From DAIPKP01 sp964539095 (GTDB lineage: Bacteria; Synergistota; Synergistia; Synergistales; Aminiphilaceae), in contig CAZIFL010000003.1 in assembly GCA_964539095.1 (NCBI GenBank), forward strand, positions 1 to 64,000: DNA of 64,000 nt, read 5' to 3'. Positions 57,567-64,000 of the stretch are shown piece by piece. Below the pieces are notes generated by a model. The model saw only the letters and a list, made by a program, of their open reading frames with translations, had not been told where the DNA came from and did not search any database. The first letter of the stretch is position 1. The number at the start of each line of letters is the position of its first letter. The position numbers and the translations under genes were made by a program.

Positions 57567-57622
57567 ATCCTTCCCGACGAAACGCCCCTTCTTCGAAGAA
57601 GGGGCGTTTCGTCGGGAAGGAT
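57567..57622. terminator. 56-bp perfect palindrome acting as bidirectional terminator
   Basis: From ATCCTTCCCGACGAAACGCC onward, 28 bases are followed directly by their exact reverse complement, centred on TTCGAA at about 57594-57595. It lies 46 bases after the CheX-like gene and 20 bases before the stop of the convergent HNH-like gene. The stem has no loop and no long U tract, which is unusual for an intrinsic terminator. Confidence 0.75.
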
Positions 57623-57642
57623 ATGAAATACTTTAAATAATT

Positions 57643-58020
57643 TTAGAAGAGGGGGTTATCGTGATGATGCTTCCCCCACCAGAAGCCCGGGCTGTTCCGG
57701 GCTTCCCGTGCGATCTGTTCCAGAAGTTCCCGAAGCTCTGAGGCTCGAGTGTCTTCGGGGATCTCTGCAAGAATACGCGCTATTACCGGAGCCGGGGGGA
57801 GGCGACACCACGCCTCATAGGAAACCGAATCCTCCATAAAGAGATATTCTCTGTAGCAGTGTGGACAGAGAACTGCGGCATTCTCAAGGACGTCCTCCCC
57901 TCCTCTTGGGGGGGAGATTTTGTAGTATACACGCAACCCCTTGAAGGTGCCGCACTTCTCGCAGCGCCGTTCCACTCTGTCCAGAGACTCTTTACGTAGT
58001 TTAAGATTTCGCACTTCCAT
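57643..58020 (-). CDS. HNH-like zinc-ribbon protein lacking catalytic histidines
   Basis: 125 residues. Two CxxC pairs (RRCEKCGTFKGL and LCPHCYREYLF) and the intervening LRVYYKISPPRGGEDVLENAAV match the HNH nuclease frame, in which the first motif normally reads HH and the last CxxCH. Here both are tyrosine, so nuclease activity is doubtful while zinc binding is kept. The N-terminus is basic (MEVRNLKLRKESLDRVERR). The ATG at 58020 has GGAGG seven bases away; a longer frame upstream is possible. Function unknown, perhaps nucleic-acid binding. Confidence 0.6.
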   Translation of the reverse strand: MEVRNLKLRKESLDRVERRCEKCGTFKGLRVYYKISPPRGGEDVLENAAVLCPHCYREYLFMEDSVSYEAWCRLPPAPVIARILAEIPEDTRASELRELLEQIAREARNSPGFWWGKHHHDNPLF

Positions 58021-58111
58021 ATACATTCCTCCGGTAGCTCTGGTTGTATTTCCCCGTATCCATCGTCGAAGTCCCTTCCCCCGGGAGCGTTCTCCTCCGC
58101 CGTATTCGAGT

Positions 58112-59494
58112 TTACCCTGCGAGTTCATGCATCGCTGCGGCGGTGATCCGTATACTCTCCATCAGTCGGGAGACGGGGCAGGATTCGTTTGCCTGATGGA
58201 TCAGATGGGGGTCACCGGGAAAAATTGGGCCGAAGGCCACGATATTGGGCATGGATTTGGCGTAGGTGCCTCCTCCGATGGCGAGAAGGGTCGCTTTTTG
58301 TCCCGTCTCCCTCTCGTACACTTTTTGAAGAGTATGCACCAGTTCAGAGTCTGCCGCCACATGCACGGGAGGATTCTGCTTTATCATTTCCAGAGAAAAC
58401 CCCAGAGGTTCAAGGGACTTCTCTAGCCCCTGGAGAATCTCTGTGGGATTTGCGGTAACCGGATGGCGAATGTCAAAAGTGAGGTTGATTGTGCCATCTT
58501 TCCAGGAGAGAAGTCCCAGGTTGCAGGAGAGCTTTCCTGAAACTGCATCTTCCTGCGATATGCCGAGGCGTTCCCCCCGGGTATCCTCCAGAAGGAGTGC
58601 CAGCTTGTGGAAGAGTTCAAAGAGAGGGTCCCTGGCATTCAAGGTTCCCAGAAGCGAGAAGAGGCGGAAAATCGCATTCTCTCCCAGTTCTGGAGTGCTC
58701 CCGTGGGCAGATTTTCCCTTGGTGGTGAGGCTTAGCGTATCTCCTCGCTGTTCTGCTCGGATTCGCCACGATCGCTCTGCCCCAAGGGTTCCCAAAAGAG
58801 CATCCGTATTCCGCAGATTTTCCGGAAGAACGACCCGAAGCGATGCCCCCTCGGGAACTGCATTGACCACGGTCCCTCCTTGGAGTTCCAGAATTTCCAC
58901 GCGGGAACTTTCGGGAAAGGGTATGCTGGCCCGGATACCGAGGCCCCCCTTCTCTACGTTGATGATGGGGTACTCCGCATCGGGGGTAAAACCCATAAGG
59001 GGGTGTTCGTCATGTTGTGCGTAGTAGGCGGCACCTTTCATCCCGCTCTCTTCGTTTGTGCCGAAGATAATGCGGATCCGGCGCCGTAGGGAGAGTCCCA
59101 GATCTTTAATCGCCTTCAGTCCCCAGAGGGCTCCTATGATTGGCCCCTTGTTGTCCAGTACCCCCCGACCGTAGAGAACTCCCTCATAAATCTCGCCGCC
59201 GTAGGGGGGGTAGCTCCACCCGTCGCCCTCGGGGACCACATCAAGATGTCCCAGCACGGCGATCATTTCGTCTCCTTCACCGTACTCCGCATAGCCTATC
59301 ATGCCGTCCAGATTTACCGTGCGGAAGCCCATGGATTCTGCGGTTTTCAAGGCATGCTCCAGAGCCTTTCCAACCCCTTCTCCAAAGGGCATGCCGGGTT
59401 TCGGTGGCCCCTCCACGCTTGGAATCCGGATAGATTCCTGAATGGAGCGTAAAATGTGAGGCTCCAGAGACTGTACATACTCGCCAAGGTTCAT
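58112..59494 (-). CDS. pepV: Dipeptidase PepV (M20 family)
   Basis: 460 residues, the PepV/M20A length. Metal ligands are in LGHLDVVPEGDGW, YGRGVLDNKGP and FGTNEESG, with a C-terminal His in GDPHLIHQANE. It hydrolyses a broad range of dipeptides in the cytoplasm. The ATG overlaps the stop of the upstream ATC-hydrolase gene by four bases (ATGA), so both are co-translated. Confidence 0.92.
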   Translation of the reverse strand: MNLGEYVQSLEPHILRSIQESIRIPSVEGPPKPGMPFGEGVGKALEHALKTAESMGFRTVNLDGMIGYAEYGEGDEMIAVLGHLDVVPEGDGWSYPPYGGEIYEGVLYGRGVLDNKGPIIGALWGLKAIKDLGLSLRRRIRIIFGTNEESGMKGAAYYAQHDEHPLMGFTPDAEYPIINVEKGGLGIRASIPFPESSRVEILELQGGTVVNAVPEGASLRVVLPENLRNTDALLGTLGAERSWRIRAEQRGDTLSLTTKGKSAHGSTPELGENAIFRLFSLLGTLNARDPLFELFHKLALLLEDTRGERLGISQEDAVSGKLSCNLGLLSWKDGTINLTFDIRHPVTANPTEILQGLEKSLEPLGFSLEMIKQNPPVHVAADSELVHTLQKVYERETGQKATLLAIGGGTYAKSMPNIVAFGPIFPGDPHLIHQANESCPVSRLMESIRITAAAMHELAG

Positions 59495-60012
59495 GATGTG
59501 GCATCCTCCTCTTTTGTGATAGGGGGGAAACGGTAGTCGAAATCGCAGAAGCCGTGCCCTTCCATTAAGGTATGAGGGCGAAGGAGCCGAGCTTCTGGAT
59601 TAAAGCCTTCGAGAAAAGAAAAATCTCTCTGGCAGGAGAGTATAAAACCCCACTCCTCCAACCCCAGACGCCGGTACATCTCCGCGAAGGCGCATCGGGA
59701 AACGTGAAAAGCAAGCCTTTGGGGGGACTCTTCGATCATGCGGAGTTCGAGGCTGCCTCCTCGGTTCCACTCCGCCACCACCTTCCGAAAGGTCTTGCAT
59801 CCGTTGGAGGGGGCATTTTCGCACAGATGCCTCCCTTGCGTGCACGCCTCCTCACGAATAGCTCTGGTGAGGCTTTTTCGTACCGCCTGCTCGCCGAAAT
59901 CTGCACACAGATGAGGGAGAAGGGCGTGGAAGTAGCGGGCCTCGATCTCCCTCCGAAGAATCAGCGGTACCGAAGAGACCGGGGGGAGTTCCATTTGTAC
60001 AGGGTCTATCAT
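59491..60012 (-). CDS. L-2-amino-thiazoline-4-carboxylic acid hydrolase-like protein
   Basis: 173 residues. The pattern LPHLCADFGEQAVRKSLTRAIREEA at the N-terminus and LSCQRDFSFLEGFNPEARLLRPHTLMEGHGFCDFDYRF at the C-terminus match the ATC hydrolase family; two conserved cysteines (HLCAD and GFCDF) are present. The characterised member opens the thiazoline ring to give S-carbamoyl-cysteine. Members are widespread in anaerobes without known substrate. AAGGAGG precedes the ATG at 60012. It is overlapped by pepV, suggesting a linked role in breakdown of a peptide-like compound. Confidence 0.75.
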   Translation of the reverse strand: MIDPVQMELPPVSSVPLILRREIEARYFHALLPHLCADFGEQAVRKSLTRAIREEACTQGRHLCENAPSNGCKTFRKVVAEWNRGGSLELRMIEESPQRLAFHVSRCAFAEMYRRLGLEEWGFILSCQRDFSFLEGFNPEARLLRPHTLMEGHGFCDFDYRFPPITKEEDATS

Positions 60013-60269
60013 GGCATAACCTCCTTACTCGAAATATATTGTAACATTCTCTGCGTTTTCGGGAATACACAAAAAGTGCATCGTGATATTTTTGCCGGAA
60101 GCTCGCTTTGTGCGATAATCAGAGCTGTTACCTTTTGTTGATCCAAAGGCATCCCATTCGGTTCTCCGGAATCCTCAAAAGCAGCAGAAACTGCACACCG
60201 GGTACTCTTGAGTCTTCAGATGTTCCGTGGAATACTGAGCGTATTATCTCGCAGAGAAAGGGGTATGTC

Positions 60270-60632
60270 ATGTCAGCGTGTCTTAGGATCAATCGAGAGA
60301 AGTTTCTCCAGAGCATCTTCGAGGAGAAGGAGATTCTCAAGGAAGTATACCAGGCCTTTCGTGATGATGCGGCTCGGGTGCGTAGAGACATGGCGTCTGC
60401 GGAGATCCGGGAAAATCTTCTCCGGGCCGCAAGGATTATGCATGCTCTCAAGGGAATTTTGAGTTCTGTTGCCGACTTCGAGGATGCTGCAGAGGCGGAG
60501 GCTCTGGAAAAACTTCTGGAGTCGAGGGTAACGGAGGAAGAGGAAAATCTCCTCCGAGAACGCATGGACACCCTTTGCAAAAAACTTCCTGAGGTAGAGG
60601 AGGAGCTTCGGAAAATTCTAGGGGAAATGTAA
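60270..60632 (+). CDS. HPt-domain phosphotransfer-like protein
   Basis: 120 residues, all helical. The motif RIMHALKGILSSVADFEDA has the HxLKG signature of histidine phosphotransfer domains (His58). Nothing else is attached. It may relay phosphate between a kinase and response regulators; no kinase is in the window. The ATG at 60270 follows GAAAGGGG. The 257-base gap before it shows no gene. Confidence 0.72.
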   Translation: MSACLRINREKFLQSIFEEKEILKEVYQAFRDDAARVRRDMASAEIRENLLRAARIMHALKGILSSVADFEDAAEAEALEKLLESRVTEEEENLLRERMDTLCKKLPEVEEELRKILGEM

Positions 60633-60785
60633 GGGCTTTCTTTTTCCGTCGGGGGCAAACAGCTACTTCTGTTACGGTAAGGTTACAGTTATGTGTTATT
60701 TCTTCCTGTACGATTCCTTTCGAGGTACAATCCAAAGGTTCGAGAGGAAAAACCGCATGTGTTTGTACGAATCCTATGAGGTGAT

Positions 60786-61790
60786 ATGTTAATGTTTGGG
60801 AAAATCTTCGGCGGTGGAGCTTTTCGGAAATGTTCCGGTGGGCTTCTGGTGTTCGTGTTTCTTCTCGTGGGTGCCTTTACCGCCCTGGGGGATGATGCAG
60901 CCTCCATAATGAAAGGTGTTAACGGTTGTGCTCTGGTAATGGATCTCCAGACCGGCGAGATTATTGATGGCTATAACGTCTCTAGGGCTCTCTCTTTTGA
61001 GTATCCCTCCAGCAGTGTCCTCAAGCCTATCGTCGCCTTTGGCGCTCTGCGTTATGGCTTGATGGCCGCGAGGGAAGAGATTGAGGGGTCCCGGAAGGAG
61101 TATCTTGAGACGTACGGCAACGGATTGCTCTCGTACATGCGTGTGGATCGAGGCCCTCTCGATCTGAACCGAGCCATGGCGCTGAGCGATAATGTCTACT
61201 TCTACGCCCTGGGAGCCCGTATGGGAAAGGATGTTGTGCGGACTCTCTACCAATCCTTTAACGTGGGAAAACCCACGGGGCTGGACCCCAAGGTGGAGAA
61301 GTCGGGGTTTCTTCCGGAGGAGCTTTCGGGGGTTGAGGCGCTTCATTTTCTTGGCTGGGGAGGGAAGAGCACCCGCCTTACTGCGGCCCAGATGATGGTT
61401 ATCATGGCGAGCTTCGGAAACGGAGGCGAACAGCTTCGTCCCTTCTTTCCGAATTCAGGAAAGACAAAAAAAGTGGTGGCCCAGATTAAGGCCCCCGAGG
61501 AGTTTGAGCTGATACGGCACTCGCTGAGGAGTGTGGTGCTTGAAGGAACAGGAAAGGATGCCAATATCGAAGGATGTGAGGTGTACGGCAAAACCGGCTC
61601 TCTCAACATCCCCGGTAGTAATGTTGCCATGGGAGTCTTTGCGGGGTTTACCCGGGGAATGGAGCGCGACGTGGCCTTTGTGGTTGTGGTGGAGGGCTCC
61701 TACTCCTCTCGGGCGGTAGGTCTTGCGGGCAGTCTTCTGGAGCATATCCAGAGAGCCTCTTCGGGAGCATCTCTCTCCGAAGGCGCTTAG
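60786..61790 (+). CDS. Penicillin-binding transpeptidase-domain protein
   Basis: 334 residues: an N-terminal signal anchor (LLVFVFLLVGAFTALG) and a single transpeptidase domain. The active-site triad motifs are intact: SxxK in SSVLKP (about residue 77), SDN in ALSDNVYFY and KTG in YGKTGSLN. It lacks the dimerisation domain of full class B PBPs, so it resembles a minimal PBP or class D beta-lactamase-like enzyme. It acts in the periplasm on murein. ATGs at 60786 (4 bases after GAGG) and 60792 (10 bases) are both possible. Confidence 0.85.
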   Translation: MLMFGKIFGGGAFRKCSGGLLVFVFLLVGAFTALGDDAASIMKGVNGCALVMDLQTGEIIDGYNVSRALSFEYPSSSVLKPIVAFGALRYGLMAAREEIEGSRKEYLETYGNGLLSYMRVDRGPLDLNRAMALSDNVYFYALGARMGKDVVRTLYQSFNVGKPTGLDPKVEKSGFLPEELSGVEALHFLGWGGKSTRLTAAQMMVIMASFGNGGEQLRPFFPNSGKTKKVVAQIKAPEEFELIRHSLRSVVLEGTGKDANIEGCEVYGKTGSLNIPGSNVAMGVFAGFTRGMERDVAFVVVVEGSYSSRAVGLAGSLLEHIQRASSGASLSEGA

Positions 61791-61848
61791 AGCGAGAGCG
61801 TTTCCTGTACGTAGAGAGGTTTTTTTGAAGGAAGGATGGGGAATAGAG

Positions 61849-63990
61849 ATGATTCTGGAAGAGGAAGCTCGAAGCACTGTTCTCGGTGAGGAGCAGCTTT
61901 TCAACCGAGAACTCCAGTGGCTTGCCTTTAACGATAGAGTTTTGGAGGAGGCGGAGAAGAGTTGCCATCCCCTCTTGGAACGAGTTAAATTCCTTTCCAT
62001 CTACGCCAGCAACCTTCAGGAATTTTTCATTATTCGTTTTGCGGGGGTTTTACGGCAGATCGTGCGGGGAGTTATGGTTCCCTCCAAGGATGGGCTTTCT
62101 CCTCTGGAGCAGATGAATCTTATCCGGGAGACCACGGCGGCATCTCTGAGGCGTCATCGGAGCTGCTGGATTGATCACGTTTTCCCCCGCCTTCGGGAGG
62201 AAAATATCCACATTGAGGAGTATTCCGTCCTCACGGAGGAGGAAAAAGAAAAGCTTCGATGCTACTTCCGCCAGGAGATTCTTCCGGTACTCACCCCCCA
62301 AGGGGTTGATGTGGGGCGTCCCTTTCCGCACATCTCCAGCGGGAGCCTGAATCTTCTCGTTCAGATCCGCGACAGTGCAGGTAAGGATCATTATGCCCGC
62401 ATAAAGGTTCCCAAGACCTTTCCTCGTTTTGTCCCCGTGGAGAGCCCTGGGGCTTTGCTTTCTCCCCCGGTCTCCGAAATGCTTCCCCAGGGAAGAAAAT
62501 ACCGTTTCGTATGGCTCGAAGATGTGGTGATGGAAGGTGTCCCCTCGCTCTTTCCGGGGTACGAGGTGGTGGGAGCATGGCCCTTTCAGCTTCTTCGGGA
62601 TGCGGATCTCGAAATTCAGGAGGATGAAGCTCCGGATCTTCTTGAGACGGTCTCCGAAGTGGTGGAGCAGCGCTTTTTCGGCATCCCTGTAGCGATCCTT
62701 CTCGACTGGCGTATCCCCGAAAAAATTCAGAACTTTCTGCGCAAACACCTGGAGCTTGCCCCCTACCAGGTCTACCCTGTGGATGGCCGGGTCTGTCTTT
62801 CAGACCTCATGGAACTCTACGGAAAAATCAACCGGCCGGATCTCAAGGATCTCCCCTTTACCCCCAACCTCCCCAGGGCGTTGACCCTGAATATCTCCTT
62901 TCAGGAGATTCTGCGCCGCCACGATCTTCTTCTTTTCCACCCCTACGACTCCTTCTCGCCGGTGGTGGATTTTCTCCGATGGGCTGCCCGGGATCCCAAG
63001 GTACTGGCCATCAAGATGACTCTCTACCGGGTGGGGAAGAACTCTCCCATTGTGGAAACTCTCATGGAGGCCCGCCACAACGGCAAGCAGGTGGCGGTTA
63101 TGGTGGAACTCAAGGCTCGGTTTGATGAGGAGAACAACATCGTCTGGGCCCGGGCTCTGGAGCGGGCGGGGGTGCATGTGGTCTACGGCCTGGCGGGGCT
63201 TAAGGTGCATTCCAAAATGTGTCTCGTCATCCGGCGGGAGCAGGGGGGGATCCGGCGCTACGTTCATCTTAGTACGGGAAACTACAACCCCTCCACGGCG
63301 GGGATCTATACCGATATCGGTCTTTTTTCGCAGGATCAGGTCCTCGGAGAGGATGTCGCCTCCCTCTTTAACGTCATCACCGGCTACGGCAGGGGCGTAC
63401 GCTATCAGAAGCTTCTGGTAGCTCCCGAAGACCTTCGCAAGGGGATGCTTGGCAGGATTTACCGGGAGATCCGGCGACACCAGGAGTATGGAGACGGCTA
63501 TATAGCCTTCAAGATGAACTCTCTTGTGGATAAAGAGTGCATTCTCGCCCTCTATGAGGCCTCACGGGAGGGAGTGCGCATTGATCTTCAGGTTCGAGGA
63601 ATCTGCTCTCTGGTGCCTGGGGTTCCCGGCATGAGCGATACCATCCGGGTTACCTCCATGGTGGGGCGTTTTCTCGAACACTCCCGGTTCTACTACTTCC
63701 GCAATGGAGGAGAAGAGGAGCTTCTTCTGGGGAGTTCTGACCTCATGGAACGCAATCTTGATCGCCGAGTGGAGGTGCTCTTCCCCGTGGAAGATCCGGA
63801 GCTTCGGAGCATGCTCTTTGAAATTTTGCGGGTCCATCTGCAGGACAATGTGCAGGCCCGGGAGCTTCTCGCAGATGGTTCCTATCGCCACCTTGTCCCT
63901 GGCGAAGGGGAGCCCCGGATACATGCCCAGGAGTGGATGCTCGAACACCGGGGTATGTGGAACCGGCGGAGCGATGGAGGGGCTTCCTAA
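61849..63990 (+). CDS. ppk1: Polyphosphate kinase 1
   Basis: 713 residues, full-length Ppk1 with N (FNRELQWLAFNDRVLEEA), head, C1 and C2 domains. The catalytic histidine lies in LKVHSKMCLV and the second block is HLSTGNYNPSTAGIYTDIG. It makes polyphosphate from ATP reversibly, near the membrane. ATG at 61849 with a weak AAGGA; the frame extends into the upstream PBP gene. Its stop overlaps a further start (TAATG). Confidence 0.95.
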   Translation: MILEEEARSTVLGEEQLFNRELQWLAFNDRVLEEAEKSCHPLLERVKFLSIYASNLQEFFIIRFAGVLRQIVRGVMVPSKDGLSPLEQMNLIRETTAASLRRHRSCWIDHVFPRLREENIHIEEYSVLTEEEKEKLRCYFRQEILPVLTPQGVDVGRPFPHISSGSLNLLVQIRDSAGKDHYARIKVPKTFPRFVPVESPGALLSPPVSEMLPQGRKYRFVWLEDVVMEGVPSLFPGYEVVGAWPFQLLRDADLEIQEDEAPDLLETVSEVVEQRFFGIPVAILLDWRIPEKIQNFLRKHLELAPYQVYPVDGRVCLSDLMELYGKINRPDLKDLPFTPNLPRALTLNISFQEILRRHDLLLFHPYDSFSPVVDFLRWAARDPKVLAIKMTLYRVGKNSPIVETLMEARHNGKQVAVMVELKARFDEENNIVWARALERAGVHVVYGLAGLKVHSKMCLVIRREQGGIRRYVHLSTGNYNPSTAGIYTDIGLFSQDQVLGEDVASLFNVITGYGRGVRYQKLLVAPEDLRKGMLGRIYREIRRHQEYGDGYIAFKMNSLVDKECILALYEASREGVRIDLQVRGICSLVPGVPGMSDTIRVTSMVGRFLEHSRFYYFRNGGEEELLLGSSDLMERNLDRRVEVLFPVEDPELRSMLFEILRVHLQDNVQARELLADGSYRHLVPGEGEPRIHAQEWMLEHRGMWNRRSDGGAS

Positions 63991-64000
63991 TGTCTAAAAC
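63989..64000 (+). CDS. Start of next gene, cut by window end
   Basis: ATG TCT AAA AC overlaps the ppk1 stop in a TAATG arrangement, suggesting a co-translated gene. Only three and a half codons are visible, so no function can be given; an exopolyphosphatase would be a common partner. Confidence 0.35.

Noticed and set aside
1..64000. CRISPR array, tRNA, rRNA, prophage or transposase genes
   Set aside because: I looked for regularly spaced repeats, T-loop-like GTTCGAATC sequences with cloverleaf context, and transposase or integrase motifs and found none that hold up.

Overview
The window reads as about 64 kb of chromosome from a peptide- and amino-acid-fermenting anaerobe. The evidence is a full-length pyruvate:ferredoxin oxidoreductase, twin 2[4Fe-4S] ferredoxins, a ferrous-iron (Feo) regulon, a rubrerythrin-like protein, an NhaC-type antiporter, many amidohydrolases and peptidases, a dipeptide ABC transporter and an aryl-acetate CoA ligase, with no respiratory chain genes. 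Gene style and content resemble Synergistota (Dethiosulfovibrio/Aminobacterium-like). That assignment is inference; no rRNA or tRNA gene lies in the window. No phage, CRISPR array or transposase gene was seen.

Layout. 0-8.5 kb: peroxiredoxin, dapF, nhaC, two M20 amidohydrolases, a diaminopimelate dehydrogenase and an FCD-type regulator with a palindromic operator. 8.5-12.4 kb: an aryl-acetate CoA ligase operon behind what looks like a ribosome-controlled attenuator whose leader peptide carries a Phe-Phe-Tyr-Tyr-Tyr-Ala-Phe run, then a chemoreceptor. 12.8-18.5 kb: M48 protease, ribbon-helix-helix protein, CheX, RecD2 and an HD-GYP protein. 18.8-24.9 kb: tandem ferredoxins, then a DtxR-type regulator with FeoA, facing a feoA-feoB-periplasmic protein operon. 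25-31.5 kb: c-di-GMP enzymes, rubrerythrin-like protein, dipeptidase, LarE and an ATPase-acetyltransferase fusion. 31.55-31.84 kb: a GC-rich, self-complementary, non-coding element whose 3' end recurs exactly at the window start. 32.3-39.7 kb: nitroreductase, HtpG, a Ski2-like helicase, an unknown protein, a metallophosphoesterase-HAMP pair and an acyl carrier protein.

39.8-49.1 kb is a coherent murein-peptide or dipeptide operon: substrate-binding protein, two permeases, two ATPases, LD-carboxypeptidase, M55 D-aminopeptidase and a class-I amidotransferase-like gamma-glutamyl hydrolase. It is divergent from a second copy of the FCD-type regulator. 49.2-64 kb: pyruvate:ferredoxin oxidoreductase, pantothenate genes panC-panB-panE, a CheY/CheX-like pair, a degenerate HNH protein, a PepV-ATC hydrolase operon, an HPt protein, a penicillin-binding transpeptidase and polyphosphate kinase.

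Together the genes describe peptide import and hydrolysis, amino-acid and murein-peptide salvage, keto-acid oxidation through ferredoxin, and iron supply for the iron-sulfur enzymes. The two most unusual signals are the aromatic-amino-acid attenuator at 10.03-10.26 kb and the structured repeat at 31.57-31.80 kb.
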